Source: Sphingobacterium thalpophilum
GTDB taxonomy: Bacteria > Bacteroidota > Bacteroidia > Sphingobacteriales > Sphingobacteriaceae
Length of the DNA: 61,553 nt
Assembly: GCA_945878525.1 (NCBI GenBank)
Contig: CAMCTU010000003.1
Span: 1-61,553 of the forward strand
Direction of reading: 5' to 3'
Part shown: positions 46,415-56,191 of the stretch, piece by piece
Layout of the letters: each line of letters begins with the position of its first letter
How positions within the stretch are numbered: position 1 is the stretch's first letter
Notes under the pieces: generated by a model
Told to the model about the DNA's origin: nothing
Databases searched by the model: none
The model's input: only the letters and a program-made list of their open reading frames with translations
Program-made: the position numbers and the translations under genes

Positions 46415-46446
46415 AAAAAAGCCTAAACAGTTTCCTGTTTAGGCTT
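46415..46446 (-). terminator. Intrinsic terminator of the TPR gene
   Basis: 12-bp stem AAGCCTAAACAG / CTGTTTAGGCTT; on the transcribed (minus) strand the loop is GAAA and six Ts follow. It begins 22 bp after the stop codon of the gene ending at 46469. Confidence 0.85.
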
Positions 46447-46468
46447 ATGAATATACATCCTATCTATT

Positions 46469-47644
46469 TTACAAGTTCTCAAGCTTGGCAGAGATCTCTG
46501 TTACCTTTTCCTGATTCTTTTTAATGATATAATATGTCTTAAGGTTTTCAAGTGCAATCCGGGACTTAGGATCCAACTCATTAGACTTTATTAAATATGG
46601 TAATGCTTTCTCAAGTTCTACTTCTCCGATTTTAATCATAGCTTCATACTCCTTTTGCTGATTTTGAGGTAGCTGATTAGCCTTATTAAATAAATTAATA
46701 CCCTTATTTAAAATAATTCCTCCAATATTTGTACTAGCATCAGCAAAATTAGGGTCAATTTTTAGAGCCGTTAAGTAAGCTTCTTCCGCTTTTGACGATT
46801 CGCCAATTGTACTGTAAGCAATACCCAAATAATAAGGATATAATTTATTTTTCGGATCTTTTTGTGCCTGCTCAGATATTCTGGCAATAACTTCTTTTTG
46901 TTTACCAGACATCAAACTAAGTTCAATCTCCTGAGTGGCCAAAGTTGCGTCATTAAATTTGTTTGCACCTTCAGATGCAACTGCAATAGCTCTTGCAGTA
47001 TCACCTTCCATGGTATATAAACGCGATAAATCAAGATAAATCTGACTATTGGCAGAAAAATTGGTTTTAATCAAAGACTCATAGCTTTGAATTCCTGCTT
47101 TATAGTTCTTTGCGTTTATAGCTGATAAGCCTGCATAATATGTTATTGTTGTATCTCCTGGACGGAAGCTTAATGCATTATTAAATGCAGTGTAAGCATT
47201 GGCAAATTCATTTGTCTGATAAGCTTTAACACCTTGATTTAGTTCATATTGACTAAATACTGAACCATAAACATTTTCAAGATTGGCCTTATTTTCACCA
47301 GCTTTGTCCAGCTCGCTTGCTTTTTTATGTGCAGCCTTCGCTTCTTCAATTAATGGTTTAGATGTTTCAGGAACGGAATCCAATAAGGCCAATTCACCAT
47401 AAATAAGAGCCTTATAGGTCCAGGCAGCTGGATCCTCAAGTGTCTTAGCATGTACAACTGCCTTATCAATTGATATTTTTGCAGCTTTAATATTTGGGAG
47501 AGCAAGTAACATAGAGTTTGCATCCTTTAATCCCAAAAATTTTTCATAATTAGTCCTGGCACTGGTTACTTCCCCTTTCTGTGCAAAAACCATAAGGGTT
47601 GAGGCTGAAAACACAGCTGCCAAAATGAAAGATTTAATTTTCAT
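46469..47644 (-). CDS. Secreted tetratricopeptide-repeat protein
   Basis: 391 residues. Cleavable signal peptide (SFILAAVFSASTLMVFAQ) and then TPR units through most of the chain (for example AYTAFNNALSFRPGDTTITY, YYLGIAYSTIGESSKAEEAY, ALKIDPNFADASTNIGGIIL). It is likely periplasmic and a scaffold for protein contacts; no enzymatic motif. It lies 4 bp after a second TPR gene (47649-48767), itself directly behind gyrA, an arrangement seen in other Bacteroidota. The last codons are part of a tandem duplication with the terminator. Confidence 0.88.
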   Translation of the reverse strand: MKIKSFILAAVFSASTLMVFAQKGEVTSARTNYEKFLGLKDANSMLLALPNIKAAKISIDKAVVHAKTLEDPAAWTYKALIYGELALLDSVPETSKPLIEEAKAAHKKASELDKAGENKANLENVYGSVFSQYELNQGVKAYQTNEFANAYTAFNNALSFRPGDTTITYYAGLSAINAKNYKAGIQSYESLIKTNFSANSQIYLDLSRLYTMEGDTARAIAVASEGANKFNDATLATQEIELSLMSGKQKEVIARISEQAQKDPKNKLYPYYLGIAYSTIGESSKAEEAYLTALKIDPNFADASTNIGGIILNKGINLFNKANQLPQNQQKEYEAMIKIGEVELEKALPYLIKSNELDPKSRIALENLKTYYIIKKNQEKVTEISAKLENL

Positions 47645-47648
47645 GTTT

Positions 47649-48767
47649 TTAATTTAGTTTGAGTTGGTTTATTCTGTTGTTTATTTTTTGTAATTCTGAT
47701 TTTTCACCTGTATTCTTATACAAAATTGATAATGCGCTGAGTACCTTTAATTCATTTGGATCAATTTCATTTGCTTTAGTCAAATAGTATTTCGAAATAT
47801 ACATCATTCCGGTTTGCTCCTTGTCATCAAGATAAAGATTAAGATAAAGCAAACCTAACGCAAAATTAGCCTCATAATTATTAGGGTTGATGGTTAAAAT
47901 TACTTTATAGTATTCCTCAGCTTTTGTAAAATCCCCTGTCATTTCATGGGAAAAACCGGCCAGATAGTTCAGATTGATGTTATTTTCATCTAATTTAAGT
48001 GCTTGACCAGTAAACTTAATTATTTCCCGGTAATCATTTCTTATCAATAAAACATTAATCAATTTGAAAACAAGGTCGCGATTGCCCGGATATGCTTTGC
48101 TTCCTGCACTCAGGACTCTGACGGTATTTATTTCATCGTTGAGCGACTCATATAAGTTAGAAAGGACCATATAGTACTCAGGTTTTGATCTGTTAACTAT
48201 TAACTTTTCATAATAGCCGATAGCTTTAATGTAATTTCCTGTTTCCTGACAAAGTAGTGCGAGATTGTGTGTAACTGAAATATTATTTCGATCAATGGAG
48301 TCTAAAATAGTAAAATATTTAAGCGCATCAGCATAATTACGGTTTTTGAAAGTTGTATTTGCTCTGTACAGATAAGTGAGTTTTAATTGATTTTCAATAT
48401 ATGAAATCTGGTCCTTAGCATCTTCCGCAAATCTTGAACCATAGACCTTTTTCATAGAGAACAGCGTTACTTCCAATGGGTCTTTTTTGTAAGTGTACTT
48501 TAGATTTGAATCTATTCTGGCAAAAGTAGAATATACGAGTCCTCTAATCAGATTATTTCTGAATGCTGCAGAGTCAGATTTAGTTTTGTATGAATCATCA
48601 ATCAACTTTCGAGCATTTTCAAGATTTTTTATGTCTTTGGTGGAAGAATACCGTGCAAAACTGTTCATTGCCTCTTTAACAATAAGTGCCTCGTTTCTGG
48701 TCTGCGCCTTTGAATTTAACAGCAACAGAAAAACATTGAATAAAAGAAGTAAAAATACTTTTTTCAT
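47649..48767 (-). CDS. Secreted tetratricopeptide-repeat protein
   Basis: 372 residues. Signal peptide (VFLLLLFNVFLLLLNSKAQ) and repeated TPR helices (YADALKYFTILDSIDRNNIS, GNYIKAIGYYEKLIVN, TKAEEYYKVILTINPNNYEA). Probably periplasmic or surface-facing inner membrane; function unknown. It begins 4 bp after gyrA and is followed 4 bp later by the other TPR gene, so the three probably share a transcript. The two TPR proteins look distantly paralogous (similar size, signal peptide and repeat layout). Confidence 0.87.
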   Translation of the reverse strand: MKKVFLLLLFNVFLLLLNSKAQTRNEALIVKEAMNSFARYSSTKDIKNLENARKLIDDSYKTKSDSAAFRNNLIRGLVYSTFARIDSNLKYTYKKDPLEVTLFSMKKVYGSRFAEDAKDQISYIENQLKLTYLYRANTTFKNRNYADALKYFTILDSIDRNNISVTHNLALLCQETGNYIKAIGYYEKLIVNRSKPEYYMVLSNLYESLNDEINTVRVLSAGSKAYPGNRDLVFKLINVLLIRNDYREIIKFTGQALKLDENNINLNYLAGFSHEMTGDFTKAEEYYKVILTINPNNYEANFALGLLYLNLYLDDKEQTGMMYISKYYLTKANEIDPNELKVLSALSILYKNTGEKSELQKINNRINQLKLN

Positions 48768-48771
48768 GCAC

Positions 48772-51330
48772 TTATTCCTCAGATTTGGTTTCCTGATTTT
48801 CTGAATTTAAATCAACATCAGTTTCACTCTCTGAAGTTTCTGCTTCGTCGGCTTCTTCTTCTTCATGTTCAACTTTTGCGATTGATGCAATGGCATCATC
48901 TCCTTTAAATGTAATCAGTCGAACACCCTGTGTTGCACGCCCCATTACTCGCAAATCGCTTACACCAATCCTGATAACAATACCTGATTTATTAATAATC
49001 ATCAAATCATCATTATCCGTTACATCTTTAATCGCAACCAGTTCACCGGTTTTATCTGTAACATTGATTGTTTTGACACCTTTTCCTCCCCTGTTGGTAA
49101 CACGGTAATCATCAATGTCGGTACGCTTACCATATCCATTTTCAGAGACGACCAGAACAGTTACTTCAGGGTTATTAACACTTATCATACCCACAACTTC
49201 ATCATTAACATTGGCTAAGGTAATTCCACGAACTCCGGTAGCAGTACGGCCCATTGGACGAACTGTGGATTCATTAAATCTGATTGCTCTGCCAGATCTT
49301 AAAGCCATCACAATTTCACTTGTTCCGGTTGTTAAACAAGCTTCGAGCAGTTGATCTCCCTCATTTATATTTATCGCATTGATTCCATTTGCCCTAGGAC
49401 GGGAATAGGCCTCAAGAAAAGTCTTTTTAATAGTACCCTTCTTAGTACACATAATAATGAAGTTATTTTCAAGGTAATCTTGGTCTTTCAAATTAACAAC
49501 TTTAATATAAGCCTTTATGTTCTCCTCTTTAGGAATATTAATCACATTCTGAATTGCTCTTCCTTTGCTGGTACGTGTTCCTTCAGGAATTTCAAAAACC
49601 CTTAACCAGAAACATTTACCAGTTTCTGTGAAAAATAACATATAATTATGATTGGTTGCAATCAATATGTGTTCAATAAAGTCTTTATCTCTTGATTGTG
49701 AACCCATTGAACCTTTTCCACCTCTACCCTGCTTACGATAATCGGTTAGAGGAGTTCTTTTGATATATCCTTCATGAGATATGGTGATAACAACTTCTTC
49801 ATCAACTATAAAATCTTCCATCCGCATATCATCTGCAGAGTGGGTGATTGAAGTACGTCGTTCATCACCGAATTTGTCGCGAATTTCTGTTAGCTCATCA
49901 GTAATAATCTGCATACGTAAACCTTCATCAGCTAAAACAGACTTTAAATACTCAATGGTATTCATTAATTCAGCATACTCTTCTTTGATCTTATCCCGTT
50001 CCAGACCTGTTAAACGACGTAGCGTCATGTCGAGAATAGCTCTAGCTTGAATATCAGACAAACTAAAACTATCCATTAGACTAACACGGGCATCGTCCGG
50101 ACTATTAGCTGCACGGATCAATTTAATTACCTCATCCAGATGATCAAGTGCAATTAATAATCCCTCAAGAATATGTGCTCTTTTTTCGGCTTCTGAAAGG
50201 TCAAATTTAGTTCTTCGAATAACCACTTCATGCCGATGATCAACAAAGTGTCTGATCAGGTCTTTGAGATTTAACATCATCGGGCGACCATTCACCAGCG
50301 CGATGTTATTCACACTAAATGAAGTTTGAAGAGCAGTATATTTAAACAGATTATTTAATACTACTGAAGCATTTGCATCACGCTTAATTTCATAAACGAT
50401 ACGCATTCCATCTCTATCTGATTCATCCCTGATTTCAGAAATTCCCTCTATTTTCTTATCATTTACCAGACCGGCAGTCTGTTCAATCATATTTGCTTTA
50501 TTGACCTGGTATGGAATTTCATTCACGATGATACGCTCCCGATCTCCTTTATAGACCTCAATTTCAGCTTTCGCCCTCATGACGATCCTGCCTCTGCCAG
50601 TCTCAAATGCTTCCTGAACACCTGAATAGCCATAAATAATACCACCGGTTGGAAAATCAGGTGCTTTAACATGCTGCATTAAATCAGCAACAGTTACATC
50701 TCTGTTTTCAATAAAGGCTATTGTTGCATTGACAACCTCTGTTAAATTGTGAGGAGGCATATTCGTAGCCATACCAACAGCAATACCTGAGGCACCATTT
50801 ACCAGTAGGTTTGGAATACGCGAAGGCAGTACAGTAGGTTCCTCTAATGTGTCATCAAAATTTAGCTGGAAATCAACAGTTTCCTTGTTGATATCAGCCA
50901 ACATTTCTTCTGCAAGTTTTTTTAATCTTGCCTCAGTATAACGCATTGCAGCAGGAGAATCACCATCGATTGATCCAAAGTTACCTTGACCATCAACCAT
51001 TGGATATCTCAAACTCCAATCCTGAGCCATACGGACCATTGCAAAATAAACTGAAGAATCACCATGCGGGTGATATTTACCTAACACATCTCCGACAATA
51101 CGTGCTGACTTTTTATGGGGTTTAGTACTGGTTACTCCAAGATCGAGCATTCCATAAAGTACACGACGATGTACTGGTTTTAAACCATCACGAACATCAG
51201 GTAAAGCTCTGGAAACAATCACTGACATCGAGTAATCGATATAAGCAGATTTCATCTCCTCTTCTATATTTATTGGAATAATTCTATCGTTCTGGGGCGC
51301 TAAATTGTCATTTTCTATATCTTCAGCCAT
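48772..51330 (-). CDS. gyrA: DNA gyrase subunit A
   Basis: 852 residues. The breakage-reunion domain has the catalytic Tyr131 in [10 protein letters not shown] and the quinolone-determining segment [16 protein letters not shown]. The position of E. coli Ser83 is Ser92 here, and that of Asp87 is Phe96. The C-terminal beta-pinwheel starts near [18 protein letters not shown] and includes the GyrA box QGRGGKG. The acidic tail ([18 protein letters not shown]) is typical. GyrA with GyrB introduces negative supercoils; the GyrA box identifies gyrase rather than topoisomerase IV. No clear promoter is visible in the 244-bp spacer upstream. Confidence 0.96.
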   Translation of the reverse strand: MAEDIENDNLAPQNDRIIPINIEEEMKSAYIDYSMSVIVSRALPDVRDGLKPVHRRVLYGMLDLGVTSTKPHKKSARIVGDVLGKYHPHGDSSVYFAMVRMAQDWSLRYPMVDGQGNFGSIDGDSPAAMRYTEARLKKLAEEMLADINKETVDFQLNFDDTLEEPTVLPSRIPNLLVNGASGIAVGMATNMPPHNLTEVVNATIAFIENRDVTVADLMQHVKAPDFPTGGIIYGYSGVQEAFETGRGRIVMRAKAEIEVYKGDRERIIVNEIPYQVNKANMIEQTAGLVNDKKIEGISEIRDESDRDGMRIVYEIKRDANASVVLNNLFKYTALQTSFSVNNIALVNGRPMMLNLKDLIRHFVDHRHEVVIRRTKFDLSEAEKRAHILEGLLIALDHLDEVIKLIRAANSPDDARVSLMDSFSLSDIQARAILDMTLRRLTGLERDKIKEEYAELMNTIEYLKSVLADEGLRMQIITDELTEIRDKFGDERRTSITHSADDMRMEDFIVDEEVVITISHEGYIKRTPLTDYRKQGRGGKGSMGSQSRDKDFIEHILIATNHNYMLFFTETGKCFWLRVFEIPEGTRTSKGRAIQNVINIPKEENIKAYIKVVNLKDQDYLENNFIIMCTKKGTIKKTFLEAYSRPRANGINAININEGDQLLEACLTTGTSEIVMALRSGRAIRFNESTVRPMGRTATGVRGITLANVNDEVVGMISVNNPEVTVLVVSENGYGKRTDIDDYRVTNRGGKGVKTINVTDKTGELVAIKDVTDNDDLMIINKSGIVIRIGVSDLRVMGRATQGVRLITFKGDDAIASIAKVEHEEEEADEAETSESETDVDLNSENQETKSEE

Positions 51331-51574
51331 GTTTTATCTGAATTCAGATTAATTAATTTAAAAATTCAACTTAATATTCACTGTAATAATAAAATTGGTT
51401 TTTAGTATCACGAAGTTAATAAATTTCACGGTTTATACGGGTAGAATCTAAAAATAATACAGCTGAATTTATGTTCTAAACGATGTCTCAGGATGGAGAA
51501 TACAACTATATAAGTATGAAACAGGCTAATTTTAATGGTAGAAAATCGGAAATTTAAAAATACAGTTTAACAAT

Positions 51575-52876
51575 TTACTTGTTTATTGCATTTTTATAGG
51601 TCTCCAATGCACGTTTTCTTGCAAATTCATGTTGCACAATCGGTTTAAGATAATCTACTTTGAAATCATTGATCCATGTCTTAATATAAGTGAGTTTAGG
51701 ATCAAATTTCAGAGTCTGAGCAGTAGGATTGAAGATTCTAAAATATGGTGCAGAGTCACATCCGCTACCTGATGCCCATTGCCAGTTACCATTATTAGAA
51801 GAAAGTTCATAATCAAGTAGTTTTTGAGCAAAATAAGCTTCTCCCCATCTCCAATCAATCAATAAATGTTTGCATAAAAAGCTTGCAACAACCATTCTGA
51901 TCCGGTTATGCATAAAACCTGTTTCATTCAACTGTCGCATACCGGCATCAACAATCGGGTATCCTGTTTGCCCGGAACACCATGCCTGAAATTCAATTTC
52001 ATTATTCCTCCATTCGATCTGATCATATTTTTTCTTGAAACTATTAGTCACAACGTGAGGATGGTGATAGAGAATCATCATAAAGAATTCTCTCCAGATC
52101 AACTCATTTAACCATTGTTCATTCCATTTGATTGCGAGTTTTACCAGATAACGAACACTGATCGTACCAAATCGCAAATGAGTACTGATATGACTTGTAC
52201 CATTTACTGAGGGCAAATTTCTTGTTAGGTGATAATTTCGGATAGTTTCCTCTTCAATATTTACTAAGGGTAATTTTAATTCTGGATTTATAAAACCAAT
52301 ATCTTCAGCTTCAGGGATTGTCTGAAATTTAATCCGAATGCAATTTGATAAATATCTCTCAGAAGGATATTCCGGGAGTTGCAATTTAGAAAAGTGCTCT
52401 TTCCATCGTCTAGAGTATGGAGTAAATACTGTGTAAGGTGTACCATCAGACTTCATAATTTCCGCTTTTTCGAAAATTACCTGATCTTTGAATGTATTGA
52501 AGGGAATCCCATCCTGTGATAAATATTCAGCTACTTTTAAATCACGCGTTAAAGCATAAGGTTCGTAATCATGATTAGTATATACTTCTTTAATGGTAAA
52601 TTCAGATTTTAACTTTTCAAAAGCTGGAATTGGCTCTTCATGTAAAACCATCAGGTTAGAATCATAATTATTCAACTCAGCATTGATTTTTGTAAGTTGT
52701 TGAAGAATAAAAGCAATTCTTTTGTCTTCTTTGTCTGATAGTTTATCTAAAATTCCCGGATCAAAAACAAAAATCAGTAAAACGGGATAATTACTCATCA
52801 ATGCATGATATAATGCTGCATGATCATTTAACCTTAAATCCCTTCTTAGCCAACAAACACTGATTTCCTTCTTCAT
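51575..52876 (-). CDS. phr: Deoxyribodipyrimidine photolyase
   Basis: 433 residues. The N-terminal Rossmann-like photolyase domain (VCWLRRDLRLNDHAALYHAL) binds an antenna chromophore. The FAD domain has HISTHLRFGTISVR, WRNNEIEFQAWCSGQTGYP, VDAGMRQLNETGFMHNRIRM, FLCKHLLIDWRWGEAYFAQ and NNGNWQWASGSGCDSAPYFR. The tryptophans of the electron-transfer chain (W in WCSGQTGYP and in GNWQWASG) are present, supporting CPD photolyase rather than a cryptochrome lacking repair. It is the last gene of the crt operon, which makes sense as a light-induced repair gene under the CarH-like regulator. Confidence 0.93.
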   Translation of the reverse strand: MKKEISVCWLRRDLRLNDHAALYHALMSNYPVLLIFVFDPGILDKLSDKEDKRIAFILQQLTKINAELNNYDSNLMVLHEEPIPAFEKLKSEFTIKEVYTNHDYEPYALTRDLKVAEYLSQDGIPFNTFKDQVIFEKAEIMKSDGTPYTVFTPYSRRWKEHFSKLQLPEYPSERYLSNCIRIKFQTIPEAEDIGFINPELKLPLVNIEEETIRNYHLTRNLPSVNGTSHISTHLRFGTISVRYLVKLAIKWNEQWLNELIWREFFMMILYHHPHVVTNSFKKKYDQIEWRNNEIEFQAWCSGQTGYPIVDAGMRQLNETGFMHNRIRMVVASFLCKHLLIDWRWGEAYFAQKLLDYELSSNNGNWQWASGSGCDSAPYFRIFNPTAQTLKFDPKLTYIKTWINDFKVDYLKPIVQHEFARKRALETYKNAINK

Positions 52877-52889
52877 TATTTAAAAGAAA

Positions 52890-53819
52890 TTAGTGAGAAT
52901 AAATTTCTGACAAGGCAGCATCAAGCCCCTGATAACGAAAGCTAAATCCCATTTCGATCAGCTTCTGAGGAGAAGTTCTATTGCTGTTTAAAATAACTGA
53001 GCTCATTTCTCCAAGCATAGTTTTTAGCATGAATTCCGGAACACTCACTGGCCAAACCGGCCGAAAAAGTTTCCTTGCTAAAATTTTGGTAAACTCGTAA
53101 TTTGTAACCGGAAATGGTGTAGTCGAGTTAAATGTTCCTGAATAATGAGTATTATCAATCGCTTTCTCCATAATTGATACTAAATCTGTCAGATGAATCC
53201 AGGGCATCCATTGCTTTCCAGATCCTAATGGAGCACCTACAAAAAAACTCACTGGCCTTGCCAATTCGGTTAATGCTCCTCCCTCTCTCGATAGCACCAT
53301 TCCGATCCTCAATTTGACCACTCTTATTCCTGATTTTAATCCCTGATCAACGGCTTCTTCCCACTGCCTGCAACAATCTGCTAAAAATCCGGTTCCAACT
53401 GCACTGTTTTCATAAAGTATCTCATCATTTCTATTGCCATAAAAACCTACTGCTGAAGCAGATATTAATGTTTTGATTGGTGCATTAATTGCTTCAATTG
53501 TGTTGTATAGTAATTGGGTAGATTTAACTCTGCTATTAACAATTTCCAGTTTTCGCTGTTTAGTCCAACGTTTATCTGCGATCCCTGCTCCTGCTAGATG
53601 TACAATTGTATCTATTCCGTCAAAGGCGTTTAAATCAATCAATTGTCTTTCAACATCCCAATTAAATATTGATGTACCCTTAAAACCTGAAGACTGTCTA
53701 GAAAGCACTGATACCTTATGTCCCTTTTCTAACAGACTTTTAATTAGTCTTGTACCAATCAAGCCGCTTGCACCTGTAATTAGTATATTTTTTAATGGCG
53801 TGGAATTAGATTTCTCCAT
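52890..53819 (-). CDS. TIGR01777-family NAD(P)-dependent epimerase
   Basis: 309 residues, extended SDR fold. ILITGASGLIGTRLIKSLLE is the NAD(P) motif, VHLAGAGIADKRWTKQRKLEIVNSRV (split) is diagnostic of TIGR01777, and ISASAVGFYGNRND contains the catalytic Tyr. A C-terminal DUF1731-like tail is also present (VPEFMLKTMLGEMSSVILNS). It follows the SRPBCC gene and precedes photolyase by 13 bp in the crt operon. The substrate is not known; this pair (SRPBCC plus TIGR01777) recurs beside photolyase and carotenoid genes in many bacteria. Confidence 0.87.
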   Translation of the reverse strand: MEKSNSTPLKNILITGASGLIGTRLIKSLLEKGHKVSVLSRQSSGFKGTSIFNWDVERQLIDLNAFDGIDTIVHLAGAGIADKRWTKQRKLEIVNSRVKSTQLLYNTIEAINAPIKTLISASAVGFYGNRNDEILYENSAVGTGFLADCCRQWEEAVDQGLKSGIRVVKLRIGMVLSREGGALTELARPVSFFVGAPLGSGKQWMPWIHLTDLVSIMEKAIDNTHYSGTFNSTTPFPVTNYEFTKILARKLFRPVWPVSVPEFMLKTMLGEMSSVILNSNRTSPQKLIEMGFSFRYQGLDAALSEIYSH

Positions 53820-53872
53820 TGAATTAAATAAGTTTAATATTTTCGAATATCTAAATAGTTAAAATAATTTTA

Positions 53873-54334
53873 TCAAACAGACCCGAAAATATTTTCTAAA
53901 GCCTTTTCGCGATATTTGAAAATCTCTGCGACTTTTTCCTTTACAAACATGGCATGAGCCAACTGACCTAAAATACCTAGGGGAATTTTGTATTTAACTT
54001 CATCAATCATAAGGGTTCCATTTTCTTTTTGTATGAAAGTGTGAGTATGTTCCCAAATTTTATAAGGTCCCTTCAGTTGTCTATCTGCAAAACTATGAGG
54101 CTTATCCACTTTAAATATCTCAGTTTGCCAATTCAATGGGATACCGAATACCGGCTTAACTATATAATCTATCAATAAACCTTCATAAATTTCTTTGTCT
54201 TCCAACTTAGTTAAGATCTTAAAGTCCATTTCAGGTGGAGTTATCATTGCAAGATTATTTGCAGATGAAAAAAAATGCCATGCTATTTCAATACTTACAG
54301 GCAGAAGGTGTTCCGTTCTTAAATGATAGATCAT
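53873..54334 (-). CDS. SRPBCC-family (START-like) ligand-binding protein
   Basis: 153 residues of the SRPBCC helix-grip fold: YHLRTEHLLPVSIEIAWHFF, FSSANNLAMITPPEMDF, PHSFADRQLKGPYKIWEHTH and VKYKIPLGILGQLAHAMFV. The fold has a deep hydrophobic pocket for lipids or polyketides. A role in binding a carotenoid or isoprenoid intermediate is inference from context only. Its ATG overlaps the idi stop codon by one base (TAATG), a translational-coupling arrangement. Confidence 0.86.
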   Translation of the reverse strand: MIYHLRTEHLLPVSIEIAWHFFSSANNLAMITPPEMDFKILTKLEDKEIYEGLLIDYIVKPVFGIPLNWQTEIFKVDKPHSFADRQLKGPYKIWEHTHTFIQKENGTLMIDEVKYKIPLGILGQLAHAMFVKEKVAEIFKYREKALENIFGSV

Positions 54335-54885
54335 TAGTTTATTTGATAAGATTTAGTGTGTTCGATAAGTCTTGGTAAACAAATTTTAAGCCATTCTGTA
54401 AAATTGTTGGGTTGTAATTGAATTTCTCTTTCCAAATCGTTTATACTTACATATTTCCAGTCCTTAGCTTCGTATTTATTCAATACAGGAAAATCATCAC
54501 TGTATCCTACATAGACATGATCAAATTCATTCTCAATTAATCCATTTGAAAAATTGCACCTGTAGATAAAGCTAAAAACATGTCTGAGTTCACATCTAAG
54601 ACTCATCTCTTCCATTAACCTACGATGACAGGCATCGATAGTTTTCTCCCCCGGTATTGGGTGACTGCAGCAAGTATTAGTCCAAAGGCCTGGTGAATGA
54701 TACTTATCATCAGCTCTTTGTTGAAGTAAAAGCTCATTTTTAGAGCTAAAAACAAATACAGAGAATGCCCTGTGAAGTAATCCTAGTTGATGAACAGAAA
54801 ACTTGTCTTGAATTCCAACTTCCTCATCATCTTCATTAACAAGTATAATTAAGTCGTTTGCACCTTGAAAACTACTATTATTCAT
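54334..54885 (-). CDS. idi: Isopentenyl-diphosphate delta-isomerase, type 1
   Basis: 183-residue Nudix-fold enzyme that interconverts IPP and DMAPP. The catalytic Cys is in LWTNTCCSHPIPGE. The Nudix-related helix (DACHRRLMEEMSLRCEL) has the metal-binding glutamates, and the active-site Tyr/Glu region NEFDHVYVGY is present. Supplies the carotenoid pathway encoded upstream. Coupled on both sides by one-base overlaps: TGATG with the preceding ORF, TAATG with the SRPBCC gene. Confidence 0.92.
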   Translation of the reverse strand: MNNSSFQGANDLIILVNEDDEEVGIQDKFSVHQLGLLHRAFSVFVFSSKNELLLQQRADDKYHSPGLWTNTCCSHPIPGEKTIDACHRRLMEEMSLRCELRHVFSFIYRCNFSNGLIENEFDHVYVGYSDDFPVLNKYEAKDWKYVSINDLEREIQLQPNNFTEWLKICLPRLIEHTKSYQIN

Positions 54886-55358
54886 CAGAATGCTTTATTC
54901 GTTGTCAAATATGATGTAATTATTCTCTTTAGTTTTTGATCATGTAAATTGATAAGGGAATTAACCAAAAAAAGCCGGTCAATTTCCTTGTATTGGTTGT
55001 AATTGAGAAAAAAAGGGACATTTGTTTGAATTGTATACCTCAAAAATCTCAACTCAATATTATCCAAATCTGACTTAATAGCTCTTTCGAGTATTTCCTT
55101 ACCTTTTTTAAAGTAAGATAACTTACTAAAAGGATTGAATACATGTTTAGCCATCAGCATTACAGCGGAAGCTCTGTATCCCATGAAAAGTACGTTATTT
55201 GATTCATTGTAAGGTTCCAAACGATCAATCAGTTCAAGGCATGCTTTTTCTGAAGTTTGCGCTTTGTGAAACAACATTCTGATGTTTTCTACATCTTCAT
55301 AAGATGCATAACAAGAAATACTTTGAACCCAAATAAAACAGAGAATCAAGGTTTTCAT
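54885..55358 (-). CDS. Unknown secreted protein between crtB and idi
   Basis: 157 residues from ATG 55358, which overlaps the crtB stop as ATGA; an upstream start (55388) would lie inside crtB and misses the signal peptide. N-terminal LILCFIWVQSISCYAS is a signal peptide. The remainder is helical: HKAQTSEKACLELIDRLEPY, GYRASAVMLMAKHVFNPFSK, and IELRFLRYTIQTNVPFFLNY as the most conserved-looking block. I do not recognise a domain of known function. A helical ORF of this kind is, from memory, common in Bacteroidota crt clusters, so a carotenoid-linked envelope role is plausible. Confidence 0.8.
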   Translation of the reverse strand: MKTLILCFIWVQSISCYASYEDVENIRMLFHKAQTSEKACLELIDRLEPYNESNNVLFMGYRASAVMLMAKHVFNPFSKLSYFKKGKEILERAIKSDLDNIELRFLRYTIQTNVPFFLNYNQYKEIDRLFLVNSLINLHDQKLKRIITSYLTTNKAF

Positions 55359-56191
55359 ACTAAATTTAATCTGGTTTGTATTATGCAATTCACCATAATT
55401 CCAAACTTTTTCCCGTTGTTAATTCTAACTCTTTCAGTCAATATTTTATTTGGTGGAAGTTTTTTAATCTTATTGAATAGTGCTTTGTAATACACATAAG
55501 CCAGATATACCCCACCTCTTGATGTACTCGGGAGTAATTTTATTCCTTCTAAAGCCATTACGAAATCTTTTTCGATATCCATTTCGATCTGTTCTTTTGC
55601 TTCTGATGTAAATTTAGAAATATCTATATCCGGGAAATAAGTCCTTCCTAAAATTAAATGATCATCTTTAATGTCTCTGAGAAAATTTACTTTTTGAAAT
55701 GCAGATCCAAGTTTCATTGCATAAGGTTTTAGCTTGTTAAATTCAGTCAGATCACCGCCTGTAAATACATGAAGGCACATTAAGCCTACAACTTCAGCTG
55801 ATCCCAAAATATATTGTTCATACTTTTCAAGGGTATAATCAATCTTTTCCAGATCCATTTCCATGCTTTTCAAAAATGTTTCAACAAGGTCTAGCCCTAT
55901 ATTATTCCGGTTTACAGATTGTTGAAAGGAATTAAGAATTGGATTTAGTGAAATCCGATTTTCAATTGCCTCGTAAGTTTCTGCTTTGAATTTTGACAAC
56001 AAAATTTTCTTGTCAAAACCTTCAAAACTGTCAACTATTTCATCCGCAAGGCGCACAAATCCATAGATTGAATAGATGTCGTTCCTCAGGCCATGATGAA
56101 GAGAATAGATTCCCATTGAAAAGCTTGTACTATAAGCTTTGGTTGTAATTTTACTGATTTCAACAGAAAGATTATCAAATAGAACTTTCAT
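55355..56191 (-). CDS. crtB: Phytoene synthase (squalene/phytoene synthase family)
   Basis: 278 residues, all-helical isoprenoid synthase. The first Asp-rich motif is FVRLADEIVDSF and the second is NFLRDIKDDHLILGRTYFPD. It condenses two geranylgeranyl diphosphates to phytoene. The stop is overlapped by the following ORF (ATGA). The start is ATG 56191, directly abutting the crtI stop codon (TAGATG). Confidence 0.92.
   Translation of the reverse strand: MKVLFDNLSVEISKITTKAYSTSFSMGIYSLHHGLRNDIYSIYGFVRLADEIVDSFEGFDKKILLSKFKAETYEAIENRISLNPILNSFQQSVNRNNIGLDLVETFLKSMEMDLEKIDYTLEKYEQYILGSAEVVGLMCLHVFTGGDLTEFNKLKPYAMKLGSAFQKVNFLRDIKDDHLILGRTYFPDIDISKFTSEAKEQIEMDIEKDFVMALEGIKLLPSTSRGGVYLAYVYYKALFNKIKKLPPNKILTERVRINNGKKFGIMVNCIIQTRLNLV

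Larger units (their letters stand above)
46271..46500. repeat. Tandem duplication (period 116 bp) of the TPR gene tail and its terminator
   Basis: Copy 1 (46271-46384) and copy 2 (46387-46500) are nearly identical over about 114 bp. Copy 2 contains the real last codons of the TPR gene (TEISAKLENL) and its terminator. Copy 1 repeats the stop and EISAKLENL codons out of context, with its own hairpin. The 10-bp centre of the hairpin is TAGGAAACTG in copy 1 (46312-46321) but CAGTTTCCTG in copy 2 (46428-46437). These match 9 of 10 when one is inverted, while the arms are in the same orientation. Confidence 0.9.
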
